Part shown: in pieces, positions 44,617-54,643 of the stretch | How the letters are laid out: every line of letters begins with the position of its first letter | Numbering within the stretch: position 1 is the stretch's first letter | NCBI GenBank assembly: GCA_016802295.1 | Contig: JAESIW010000020.1 | Span: forward strand, 5,728,118-5,792,117 | DNA length: 64,000 nt | Direction: 5' to 3' | Source: Brachionus rotundiformis | Taxonomy: Eukaryota; Rotifera; Eurotatoria; Ploima; Brachionidae | Translations under genes and position numbers: made by a program | Notes under the pieces: model-generated | Databases searched by the model: none | Told to the model about the DNA's origin: nothing | Seen by the model: the letters and a program-made list of their open reading frames with translations, nothing else

Positions 44617-45210
44617 TTAATTTTCACAATAAACAAGTGGTATCCTCATGCCATTTTCTTTTTCCAATTTGTTGACAAAGACAATATTTAATATTTTTAA
44701 CTTTTTGTTATAATAAATCATGGTAGGCCGATTTTCATTTCTTTCTAACCATCTATTTTCTATGTCTTCTAAAATCTGAGACTGATTTCGAGTATAAGTT
44801 TAAACAAGTTTTAGTATAAACAAATTTTATTTATGATTTTTGAGTTCCCTTTTTAACCATATCACTAGCTTCAAAGAATAAAAAAACTCCGAAAGAATTA
44901 AATGACCCTTTGTTCTTCAAAAAATATAATTATTTCTCTCATGGGTATATTTGGGGTATCTTCTTCATCTTGTTTTATGTACAAAGTGCAGTGATCCACC
45001 TTTCCTAAGACTATTTCCTAACCAGAAGTATTCAGACTCGTAATTGGGATTTAATTAATAGAAAGAAAGAAACATTTTTCTATTTGAATCTATATTATTT
45101 AAAATCACTGGTGTAAACAAAATCTTCTGGCTTTATAAGAATGTCCTTAGAATGTGAACGGATTTGTCCCATCTTTTCTGAACCTTCAAGATTTCAGCCC
45201 TATCTTTTTA
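44617..45210 (-). pseudogene. Decayed coding remnant of unknown family
   Basis: Several minus-strand segments look like real protein but do not join. One reads KVDHCTLYIKQDEEDTPNIP and MREIIIFFEEQ (from about 44993 down to 44914). One base out of frame it continues SFNSFGVFLFFEASDMVKKG to about 44838. A third, RNQSQILEDIENRWLERNEN then RPTMIYYNKKLKILNIVFVN and RIPLVYCEN, ends with a stop near 44617. Upstream, MGQIRSHSKDILIKPEDFVY lies near 45180-45120. The one-base shift and missing splice sites argue for a broken gene or transposon-derived copy. I do not recognise the family. Confidence 0.45.
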
Positions 45211-45329
45211 CAGGTATGGAACGAATGGACCCTTATTTGGAATCTGCTGACATCAAAGAGGTTCTATATTTCAACAATTCACTACAATTCGCACAGCTTT
45301 GTAAATTTAATTTAAAATATGTTTAGACA

Positions 45330-47892
45330 ACCTTAATTTTTAGATATATCTACCTAAACTTTGATTTACAATAGGAGTTTTAATAAAAATTCACTTCTTA
45401 ATTTTTTCTCATCAAACAAATTAACTTGGCAAATAATAAATTAACCATACACCAAGTGGTAAATACGGAATTCAATAAATATATTTTTGTAGGTACATAT
45501 TCTAATTTAGAATAGGAATTATCTAGATGATAATTAATAATGAGTGTAGACATTTTTTGTCCTTGGTAGTAACAAATTCCAATCTTTTTAAAAAACAGTG
45601 ATAAAACATTTACTCAACTAAATAGATAATTAATTTTTTTCATTTAAATAAAATTCATTTTAATCTAAATTTAAAATTAATTTACTATTCAGTTTTTTAT
45701 ACAATTAACATTTAAAAAAATGAATCTATACAAGAAACTTGTTTAATAAATAATTAAGGTTAAGTTTCAATTTTAGTTAACAAAGGTCAGAAACAAACAA
45801 AATTTTTCTTCTAAACAAAAAAATCAACAATTAAGATCTGGACCTTTTTATATATCTATTTTTCTTTTTTTGGTTGCTTTATATCAATTCAATAAATTTT
45901 ACCTACTTTTTATTTTTAAATAAAAATAAAAACTAACTCATAGCTGGTCTGAATAAAATCAGTTTTGATGATTCATTATTTATTTGATCAAAGTATAACG
46001 AGTGATAAATAAACTTTTTTAGAGATCGACTCCTATTTTCAGACTAAGAGGCTTGATTTATTAAAGATTCTGCCGGTTTATTTGGTTAATTCTAGTACAT
46101 TAATTAAAAAAAAGCTATTTAATTGGAATTTAAAGCAATATAAGCCATTCTCTAAAAAAATATCAATTATTAATTTATTTTTTAAAATATTAAATATTTT
46201 TGATTTAAACTTGAATAGAAATTTTATTTACAGGCCGTGATAGTGGCCTATTTTTTAGAACTAAGCTATTTGATCAGTCAAAAAGAATTTTTTAATTAAG
46301 AAAATGATAGATTAAAATGTGAAATACATTTTTATTAAATTTGTATGGTACATATTTGATGATTAAACAGCTGGCAAATTCAATTTTAAACCAAATTTAC
46401 ATTTCATCAATATTAAATTTAAATTGGAAAAATTCATGTTTAGTATCACGAATAATTAAAGCGTGTGTGGTTTTGGTGTGCAGAATGGATTAAGAAAGAG
46501 AAGCATAATGAATCCTAAATTTAGTAGATAATGAATAGAGATTTCTCGAAAGGAATTAGTTTCGAATATATTGAGAAATTATGAAAAATATCAAAAAAAT
46601 CTAAATATAATATAATTAAAGTTTACCTAATAATATAAAAAAAGAAGATCGTAAGCAAAAAAATTGAGAAAAATAATAAAAATAATTGTTTAAGTTACTT
46701 AATCAGTGTACAGTTATATCTATTTTTTTATTTTTAATAATTAAAATTGCAATTTTTTACTTTGCTTGCAAGTTTTTGGAATCATTATGTCTAATTAATT
46801 ATAATAATTCAAACATTTTATGGTGATGAAAAACAATATGTTGATCAAGAACCGGAGAAAAGAAAAATAAATTCGAATCGAGAAAATTGTTTATACAAGG
46901 ATATTTGTCTATCTATAATGAAATAATTTTGAGTCTAGGCCATTGGGAAACTTTCAAGGTAAATACTTAAAATTTGCTTAAATATCTGTAAATGTTTCAA
47001 TAAAATTATTCATTTGTATTAAAATAAACAAATATTTTTCTAGTTAGTCCAAATTCAAGCGTGGATACATGTTCAAATTGAAAAGAAATAAAATTATTTT
47101 CAAATAATTAATTAGTCTAGGCAATAGGGTAAATAAGTTTGTTTTGATTTATTGTTTAAGACTATATAAATTGATAATAAAATCTTAAATTTATAAGGGC
47201 CAATTATTAAAAAAAATTTAAAATTAAAGACCTTAGCTCACAGTGTCTCCATTATGTTTTATTTTTGTCTAGTAATTAAATTCAGCTTAAATAAAATAAA
47301 GAAAAAATTTGGTCAAGCGTTCAAACAAGATTAAATTAAAAAATAAACTATTCATTCTAGACTTTTTCTTAATTTTTATTTTAAATGATTTAGTTAATAA
47401 TTTTGGCTAATTTCCTATGCTTAAAAACAAGTCATGTTTTTGAAAAAAAATAATTTTTACTAAAATAAATTAAAATATAATCGATTTCAGAGAGTATTTG
47501 TTGGATAGTTAGTGTAAAATTTGTCTTTAAGAAGGTAATTTAAGACAATTTTATAATGATCCAATTAATATTCAAATTAATAAATTGTCTGGTATCTATT
47601 CTTAATGGTATTTTGGTAATATCAAAATAAAAATCTCCCACGAAAATAGCATATTTTATTCTCGATGATAATATTCATTTAAATGCCTGTGTATTTAAAA
47701 ATTTCAATTCTTTTCTTTTTTTTAATTTTTCAATTTTATCTTTATTTCCTTGAATTTTGTTTGAATGAAATTTTAATTAGATTCTTTGTATTAGGCTTAA
47801 GAACTTGATAAGCCCCCTAAATTTCAAATTAAGTATTCAAAATTGAATAGATTTATTGGGATAAAAATTTACTTTTTTTTTAGATTAATATA
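45330..47892. other. AT-rich intergenic region, nothing recognised
   Basis: About 2.5 kb without a supported gene or structured element. A T8 run followed by AG at 47873-47882, just before the next start codon, could be the acceptor of a 5' UTR intron. Confidence 0.4.
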
Positions 47893-49269
47893 ATGAATCT
47901 ATTTGATCATGTATTTAACTCGGACGAACTTCAATCGTCGATAAACGACTCGACACACATCCTCAAACTACACTCAGCTCATTCTAACAAGAGTTTGTCC
48001 AACTTACTCATTCAATTTACCAATTGCCGCCTATTTTACCAAAACAGGATAATAAAAGATGATCTCTGGATACGCAATGGTATAATAGAGAATCCACACA
48101 AGATTTTTTTTGAAGAAAAAAAGCAAGCCGATATCCAGATTGATCTTAATGGATTGCTAATCAGTCCTGGCTTCATAGATGTACAAATAAATGGAGGGTT
48201 TGGCCGTGATTTTACCATTGATCCGAATATTGACCAATGTTTGACCGAAGTATCTAAAGGTTTGCTCAAATATGGAGTTACAGCTTTTTGCCCAACTATT
48301 ATTTCTTCAGATCCATCTAATTATAAGAATCTCCTACCGAAAATAAATGATTATCTAACACGGTTAAAATCATCTAAACAATCGAATTCCATAATTTTAG
48401 GTCTTCATTTGGAAGGACCTTTTATAAACAAACAAAAGCTAGGTGCTCATGATATAAACGCTCTTAGAACTTTGGATGAAGGAGTTAAAACTTTAGAGGA
48501 AATATTTGGATTAAGTGTGCAAGAACTTAAAAATTTTGTATCCATAATTACATTGGCTCCAGAGTTGGATCCCACAAATCAGGTGATCAAAAAATTAACC
48601 GATAGCGGAATCGTGGTTTCTCTAGGACATTCAATTGCCAATTTGAAGCAGGGTGAAAATGCCGTGCTTAATGGTGCTTCATTTATAACTCATTTGTTTA
48701 ATGCCATGTTGCCATTCCACCATCGAGACCCGCATTTGATCGGTCTGCTGTCTAATTTTAATCTTGAAAGTCATATTTATTATGGTGTCATATCAGATGG
48801 AATACACACTCATCCATCAGCAATAAACATTGCCTATAAATCACATCACAATGGCTTAGTACTGGTTACTGATGCAATGTCTGCAATGGGTCTGGAAGAC
48901 GGACGGGTTCATCATATCGGAAACCAAGTGGTTCAAATCATAAAAGATCCTGAGACAAAAAAAAGAAGTGCTTATCTACAAGGTACCACAACATTGTGTG
49001 GTTCGGTGGCCACTATGGATGATTGTGTTAGAAATTTGATATCAGCCACTGAATGTAGTCTAGTAGAGGCTCTGAAATGTGCTACTGAGCATCCAGCCAA
49101 GTTGCTGGGCATCTATCCACTTGAAGGTGGATCTTTAAATTATGGTGCTAAAGCAAACTTTACAATTATTGATGATAATGTCAATGTAAAAGCCACTTTT
49201 GTAAACGGAGATTTGGCTTGGTCAAGCTCAGATTGGTCTCCTTTATTTAAATTTAAATTTATTCCATAA
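47893..49269 (+). CDS. AMDHD2: N-acetylglucosamine-6-phosphate deacetylase
   Basis: Amidohydrolase removing acetate from GlcNAc-6-phosphate in amino-sugar catabolism. Intronless, 458 residues; the human enzyme has about 409. The first ~40 residues (MNLFDHVFNSDEL...) precede the family start QFTNCRLFYQNRIIKDDLWI. Metal- and substrate-site motifs are all present: GFIDVQINGGFGRDF, LHLEGPFINKQKLGAHD, VSLGHS, THLFNAMLPFHHRDPHLIGL, VISDGIHTHP and VTDAMSAMGLEDG, with the C-terminal ATEHPAKLLGIYPLEGG..YGA.AN. An intron-like acceptor just upstream suggests a noncoding first exon. GlcNAc released by chitin breakdown would feed this enzyme, but the chitinase-like gene here is 20 kb away and no functional link is shown. 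Confidence 0.96.
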   Translation: MNLFDHVFNSDELQSSINDSTHILKLHSAHSNKSLSNLLIQFTNCRLFYQNRIIKDDLWIRNGIIENPHKIFFEEKKQADIQIDLNGLLISPGFIDVQINGGFGRDFTIDPNIDQCLTEVSKGLLKYGVTAFCPTIISSDPSNYKNLLPKINDYLTRLKSSKQSNSIILGLHLEGPFINKQKLGAHDINALRTLDEGVKTLEEIFGLSVQELKNFVSIITLAPELDPTNQVIKKLTDSGIVVSLGHSIANLKQGENAVLNGASFITHLFNAMLPFHHRDPHLIGLLSNFNLESHIYYGVISDGIHTHPSAINIAYKSHHNGLVLVTDAMSAMGLEDGRVHHIGNQVVQIIKDPETKKRSAYLQGTTTLCGSVATMDDCVRNLISATECSLVEALKCATEHPAKLLGIYPLEGGSLNYGAKANFTIIDDNVNVKATFVNGDLAWSSSDWSPLFKFKFIP

Positions 49270-50265
49270 ATTAAGTTTTAACGCAGGTTGATTATACAAA
49301 TTTTATTCTGATAATATTTTACTCATTTCCATGCAAACAAATTAATATTTATCTCAGTTGTAAAAAAGGTACTTTAATGACAAAAAGAGTGAGACTCTTG
49401 AAATTAATTAGATTTCAGGTATTTAAATATATTTTTCATCTAGAAATAAAACTAAAAATTATTAATTAATTTTTTTTCTCTTAATGGTTTTGTTATTATC
49501 TTGGGTAAATATATTATAATACAGATATTAAATTATTAATGAAATTTAATCCGAGAAAAAAATTGCCAATAATTTTGAATGTCAATTTTAAATGAAGAAG
49601 ATTGACAATAATTTTGTGACTCAAAGGGATTTAATAAGCAACTACCACTATTTTCCAATAATATTAATTAAGTATTGAATTTTATTAATTTCTTAATATC
49701 ATCAGATTAAGTTAGGCAGAAGTAAAATTGATTAACTTGAAGGTTTAGAATTTGCAAAGTTGATCGAATTGCTTATCTTATTTTTTGAAAAGAAGATTTT
49801 CAATTAAATTTAAAAAAAAAATAAATTATTTAATTAATTTTTTAAACTTATCTCTAAATGCAAAATGATAACAGATTTAAACCTCTGTTTTCTCTATTGC
49901 AATTTAATTTATATAGCTAAAATTTGAAAGCATTTTATTTTAATTTTATTATAGTTGAAAGCACAACTTGATAAACTAGTTTTGCTAGTTAAGAATTTAC
50001 TTAGCATCAAATTTCTATTAAGATGTTGGTAAAATGAAAAAAAAACACTCTGTTAGACTCTCAATCTTATTCAATTTTTATTTTAATTGGTACTATTATC
50101 TTTTGGAAATTTTTCAACCAAATTAAGCATCACTTTCTTCAAAATATTAATTAATCTATTCTTATAGTAAAGGACTCTTTAAAAGACAAACTAATTATCA
50201 AGTTTTATTTGAAAATTTTTAGATTAGAAACTTAGCCGATAAGAGACAAAATAGTTTGATCAACA
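49270..50265. other. AT-rich intergenic region, nothing recognised
   Basis: Region between AMDHD2 and Rap1. No gene or repeat recognised; it should hold the Rap1 promoter. Confidence 0.4.
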
Positions 50266-50894
50266 ATGAAGGAGTACAAGATAGTTGTATTGGGCAGTGG
50301 AGGTGTTGGGTAAATAATTAAAATAAAATTTTAAACTAAATTATTTTATAAAAGCCTTGAAAAATTAGAAAATCCGCGTTGACAGTGCAGTTTGTGCAAG
50401 GCATATTTGTGGAGAAGTATGACCCTACAATTGAGGACAGTTACCGCAAACAGGTCGAAATAGATGGTCAGCAGTGCATGATGGAAATATTGGACACGGC
50501 CGGAACCGAGCAGTTTACTGCCATGAGGGACTTGTACATGAAGTCGGGCCAAGGATTCGTTCTCGTCTATTCGATTACTGCTCAAGCTACTTTCAATGAC
50601 TTGATGGAACTGCACGACCAAATTGTGAGAGTAAAGGATACGGCGGACGTTCCGATGGTCCTTGTCGGCAACAAGTGCGACTTAGAAGAAGAAAGGGTCG
50701 TGTCCAGAGACCAGGGTCAACAACTTGCTAAAAATTTCAATTGCCATTTTATGGAAGCTAGTGCCAAAAATAAAATAAATGTACCAGAAATATTCTATAA
50801 TTTAGTTAGGCAAATCAATAGTAAGCAACCAGACAAGTCGAATGCCAGAGGAAGCAAAAAGAAAAAGGAAAAAGGCGGCTGCTGTTGTTTGTAA
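50266..50894 (+). CDS. RAP1: Ras-like small GTPase Rap1
   Basis: Membrane-bound GTPase controlling cell adhesion and MAPK signalling. Two exons (50266-50309, 50369-50894) give 189 residues. MKEYKIVVLGSGGVG|KSALTV carries the P loop split by the intron. FVQGIFVEKYDPTIEDSYRK is the effector region and identical to Rap1 proteins. LDTAGTEQF carries switch II with Thr at the Rap-specific position 61 (TAGTE instead of TAGQE). NKCD and EASAK are the G4 and G5 boxes. The hypervariable tail is Lys-rich and ends CCCL, a CAAX box whose final Leu predicts geranylgeranylation. Its GC content is clearly higher than that of its surroundings. Confidence 0.97.
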
Positions 50895-51502
50895 TTATTC
50901 AATTAGACAATACAACTTTTAGATATTTTTATTATTAAAAGGCTATTTTATTTTTTGTTCTATTTTATTAATGTAAAAAGACTGGTCAACAAATCAAAAA
51001 TTAATTTTCTTTTTTTGTATTTTATCATTTTCTTATAGGACTCTGTTTGTTTTAAAAAAAAGGGAAAATAGAACTTTTCAAAATTTCCACAGAAAACTTG
51101 GTAAATGGTTATGTTTCAAAAATCATTTAGCCTAGTGTCCTGGAATATTTGGAATATATTTGTAACTTTTTTTATATTGTTGTTTTCAAATATTAAGATT
51201 CTAAACACGAACAATTGGCCTTTAAAGTCTCATTAGATAATGCTGTCGAAATTGAAAATTTTGGCTGTGTGGAAGTGAACGTTTCAATGTTTAAAAGAGG
51301 ACAAAATTCGAAAATTCAATAAATTCGGTTTTCTCTATTTTACTTTCAACAAAAAAAAATTTTTTTACTTAATTTTAGATTATTATTCTTTATAATAAAG
51401 ATTTAAATAGCTTTAGTTTTTTTTAATATTCAAAATGCTATTGGTAAAGCATATCAAGATGTTCTAGGTAAGAAAAAAAAACATCAAGATAAAATTTTTC
51501 AG
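50895..51502. other. Intergenic region with possible NSMCE3 5' UTR exon
   Basis: Rap1 3' flank followed by AT-rich sequence. A GTAAGA donor near 51469 and a TTTTTCAG acceptor just before the NSMCE3 start suggest a very short 5' UTR intron. No other gene seen. Confidence 0.35.
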
Positions 51503-52405
51503 ATGAACCGAATGAGTCAAAGCCAAAGTGGCTCTGAAATAGATGATGATCTATTAAGGAAAAAAGCTCAAGAATGCGTTGAGTATATACTTTTTTGTTG
51601 CTTGGCAGAGAAAAAATGTATCATTAAAAAAACAGACCTGAACAAAAATATAATTAAAGATCAATCTCGTTCATTTAAGAGTATTTTCAAGTATATTAAG
51701 CAATACATGGACGAAGTGTTTGGCATGGAAGTTATTGATTTAGACAATGAAAAAGGTGAAAGATTTGGAATACGGTCAAAATTTGAATTCGATTCAGACT
51801 TGGAAAAGCTCACTGAGAACATTTTTCAAAAAGGACTGTCCCAATTTAACGATGATATGGCAAATGAACCAGATCAGAAATTTAACAATCAGCTTAAGTA
51901 TAGTATGCTGATGATAGCGCTTTCATTGATATTTATGAACCAAAATGAAATTGACTCTCAGTTATTCTGGGAAAGTTTGAAGCGTTTGGACATAAATAAA
52001 GAAGAAAAGCGCCACAAATATCTAGGAGATGTTTTTAAGTATTTTACTAATGATTTGGTCAAAGAAGGCTACTTGGAATATGAGCAAGTGGCAAATATTG
52101 ACCCACCGACATTTAAATTCAAATGGGGGTATAGGGCCAAGCTGGAAATATCAAAAAAATCCATTCTTAATTTTGTTTGTGAGATATACGGTGGTCACGA
52201 AAGCTGTAAACCACAAGAATGGATTTCTCAGTATGCAGATGCAACCAAAATAGATGAATTTAATAAAAATCCTGACCAAATAGAACCGATACATATAAAA
52301 AGTGAATCTCAGAGATCCAGTCAGACAAATTTTGATAATAGTTTTTTAAATGAATCTCAAAGTCAGAGGCCTAGACAGCGATCATCTCAGCGCATTAGAA
52401 TCTAA
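51503..52405 (+). CDS. NSMCE3: MAGE-domain protein, NSMCE3-like subunit of the SMC5/6 complex
   Basis: Single coding exon, 300 residues (a second Met is three codons in). A MAGE homology domain spans about residues 15-230: an N-terminal helix block (AQECVEYILFCCLAEKKCII), FKYIKQYMDEVFGMEVIDLD, then SMLMIALSLIFMNQNEIDSQ with LFWESLKRLDI. The winged-helix block KYFTNDLVKEGYLEYEQV and FKWGYRAKLEISKKSIL follow. The single-copy invertebrate MAGE protein is Nse3, which with Nse1 and Nse4 forms the ubiquitin ligase arm of SMC5/6 in DNA repair. The C-terminus is a Ser/Gln/Arg-rich tail. Identity is by domain; the specific orthology follows from invertebrates usually having one MAGE gene. Confidence 0.85.
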   Translation: MNRMSQSQSGSEIDDDLLRKKAQECVEYILFCCLAEKKCIIKKTDLNKNIIKDQSRSFKSIFKYIKQYMDEVFGMEVIDLDNEKGERFGIRSKFEFDSDLEKLTENIFQKGLSQFNDDMANEPDQKFNNQLKYSMLMIALSLIFMNQNEIDSQLFWESLKRLDINKEEKRHKYLGDVFKYFTNDLVKEGYLEYEQVANIDPPTFKFKWGYRAKLEISKKSILNFVCEIYGGHESCKPQEWISQYADATKIDEFNKNPDQIEPIHIKSESQRSSQTNFDNSFLNESQSQRPRQRSSQRIRI

Positions 52406-52630
52406 TAGAAAAACTAATATTTTTTAAACATTAAAAAAATAGATTAAAGCCTTTTCTAAACAATAATTCTGTATTTAATAAACCATTTGTACAACATTGT
52501 CTTTTTAAAGCTAAATTTTAAAAATTCTTAAATAAATGCAAACATATTTGAATAAAATTTAATTTTTAATAGAATTAGGACCATGTTAAATGAATTAATA
52601 CTAATGGATCTGATTTAGATTTATGTATAA

Positions 52631-52721
52631 GCCTCAATAGCGCAGTCGGTAGCGCGTCAGTCTCATAATCTGAATGTCTGGAGTTATCTGGAGGTCGTGA
52701 GTTCGATCCTCACTTGGGGCA
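52631..52721 (+). tRNA. tRNA-Met (CAT), intron-containing
   Basis: 91-nt copy identical to the one at 9980-10070, including the 18-nt intron. The flanks differ, apart from the downstream stem-loop element 136 bp away. The terminator T-run after the gene is weak (TTTTT at 52725). Confidence 0.95.
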
Positions 52722-52856
52722 TAAATTTTTAGATTTTAATTTATTTTAAAAATAAATTCAAAGTTAATAAGAATAAATCTTATCGTAAAAAAATCCTTGT
52801 TTATAATTATAAATAATTTTTTAACATATAATCACAATTTAAAACTTTTATTCAAA

Positions 52857-52970
52857 AGAAGTATGTATTCATTTAATACTTTTTCTAAACTATTTCGGTG
52901 AAGATTGTATCAGTTTGTGCAAGTCTTTTCAGATTGGCATTTATACTGAGACAGAGAAGTAGTTAATTTT
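52857..52970 (+). ncRNA. Unknown stem-loop RNA-like element, type I copy C
   Basis: Box AAGAAGTATGTATT, then core stem ACTATTTC with GAAGTAGT (a G-U pair replaces C-G). The inner stem TCAGT/ACTGA is a compensated form of TCAGC/GCTGA in copy A. The internal loop strands GGTGAAGATTGTA and GACAGA are conserved. The terminal T-run is interrupted (TTAATTTT), so this copy may terminate poorly. Confidence 0.5.
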
Positions 52971-53610
52971 GACTAAAAATAACTAAAGATTATATATATT
53001 TTTTAATTTTTGAAATATTTTTTGACGTAAATTCAAATTAATTTAATTTATTTAATCTCTTAATTAAATTTTTTTCTGATACTTAATGAGTGTAAATGTC
53101 ACATGAAAAGAACATTAATGCATATCTGTTTGTCTCATTAATTTAAATTATTTGATATTTTCTCATATAATTAATATCTTGATTATTGATTTTCTTTAAT
53201 AGTAATCTTTTTACTTTCAAACCCTTGATAATTTTTGAGAAAATTTAAATTTTTGTTAAATTTTTTTTTAAATGGATAAGTCTTGATTTTTTGTGAAATT
53301 ATTTTTTATTTACTTTAAAAGATCTTAAAATCTTAACAAAACAATTATTAATATTTTCAAATTCAAAATATCATACCAGAACTAGTAACCAGTTATATTG
53401 TGATAGTTTTTTTTTTGGTGCCTTGTTTACCTCCAAATAATAGAAAAAAAGTAGCTTATTATAAATTGATCGACATTCTCAGAAAACTATTCATTTGAAT
53501 TAAATTTAACTTTTTTAAACCAAAAACTTAAGATTTTTAAATTTTATTAATTTTTTTAATAACCTTTTTATGCTAATAAATCAAAAAATAAAAAAATTTA
53601 CAATTTTTCT
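52971..53610. other. AT-rich intergenic region, nothing recognised
   Basis: 3' flank of MRPL49. No further feature recognised. Confidence 0.4.
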
Positions 53611-54168
53611 CTAAAATCCATTTTCAATAAAAAATTGGTTAATGTATTCTTGATAATGTCCCTTAACTATTACTTGTCTCTGTACTTCGTTAACCTGTGA
53701 GTAAATGGTTAATTTTTTATCTTCATACTTTTCAACGCACTGTTCTATAAAATTTCTGATATCTTTATCAAATTGCCAGATGTCACCTTCGATTCGCTTT
53801 ATTTTAACCAATTTCCTTGAGCCACCCTCACGTTCAAGAGGATAAATAGGAAAATTATGGAACCTTGTTCTTAATACAACATAAGGAAGCTTAGAACATC
53901 TTTCAAAATTGGTAGGTACCCATCCACTTGGCGTCGGGTACGACTCGTGCTTTGGCGGGTCTGGAACTACAAGACTGGGCATCAATTTTTTAACATATTT
54001 GAATTCTTCTGTAGATTCTATTACATTTGGAAATTCATGGCCTTCCAAATGAGTCGGTCGACTGGGAAGTGGTTTGCTGTCAGCTGATTTTGAAAAGCTT
54101 GAAGAGTGGGCTAGCTTAACAGATTGGGAAAAGATTGCCAAATTTAACTTATTAAACTTTCTTATCAT
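53611..54168 (-). CDS. MRPL49: Mitochondrial large ribosomal subunit protein mL49
   Basis: Img2/mL49 family component of the mitoribosome. Coding exon of 185 residues starting at the ATG directly after a TTTTAATTTTAG acceptor (MIRKFNKLNLAIF), so a noncoding first exon is likely. The first ~45 residues look like a mitochondrial presequence (basic, Ser-rich). Conserved blocks: VIESTEEFKYVKKLMPS, PDPPKHESYPTPSGWVP, LPYVVLRTRFHNFPIYP, IKRIEGDIWQFDKDI and the C-terminal QVNEVQRQVIVKGHY ... ENGF. All match the vertebrate protein in order. The human protein has 166 residues. Confidence 0.95.
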   Translation of the reverse strand: MIRKFNKLNLAIFSQSVKLAHSSSFSKSADSKPLPSRPTHLEGHEFPNVIESTEEFKYVKKLMPSLVVPDPPKHESYPTPSGWVPTNFERCSKLPYVVLRTRFHNFPIYPLEREGGSRKLVKIKRIEGDIWQFDKDIRNFIEQCVEKYEDKKLTIYSQVNEVQRQVIVKGHYQEYINQFFIENGF

Positions 54169-54643
54169 TCTAAAATTAAAAGGCACAGGTTAGGGAGTTA
54201 AGACACAATTTAATCCTAGAAATCCGAATTTAGAAGTCAGCTAAAACTTCACTCTCTCAAAGGTAAAATAAAAAAATAATTAAATTTATAATTTTTTATT
54301 AGACGACAAAAATCGTTTGCTAGTTTACCGAGAAAAAAAAATATTTTTGAACGAATATAATTAACCATGTTGACTTAATAATTCTAAAAACTAATTCTGA
54401 AATTCTATTCAGATTTTGTTGAGAAAAATGTACTCAACAACAAATCTTGAATAGAATAAATTTTATTTGTTCAAATAACATTTAAAAATTGGTTCAATTT
54501 GGTTGAAATTTTTTAAATTTTACCAAAACAAAAACATCATTTTTGTCGACCTGTTATACTGAATAAATTAACTTTAAAAATTAACAAAAAAGAGTTACAA
54601 AACGATAATATCGTATAGGTTTAAATGGAATTAGAAAATTATT

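Noticed and set aside
52029..52253. 74-codon frame within NSMCE3
   Set aside because: Out-of-frame shadow of the MAGE-domain coding sequence.
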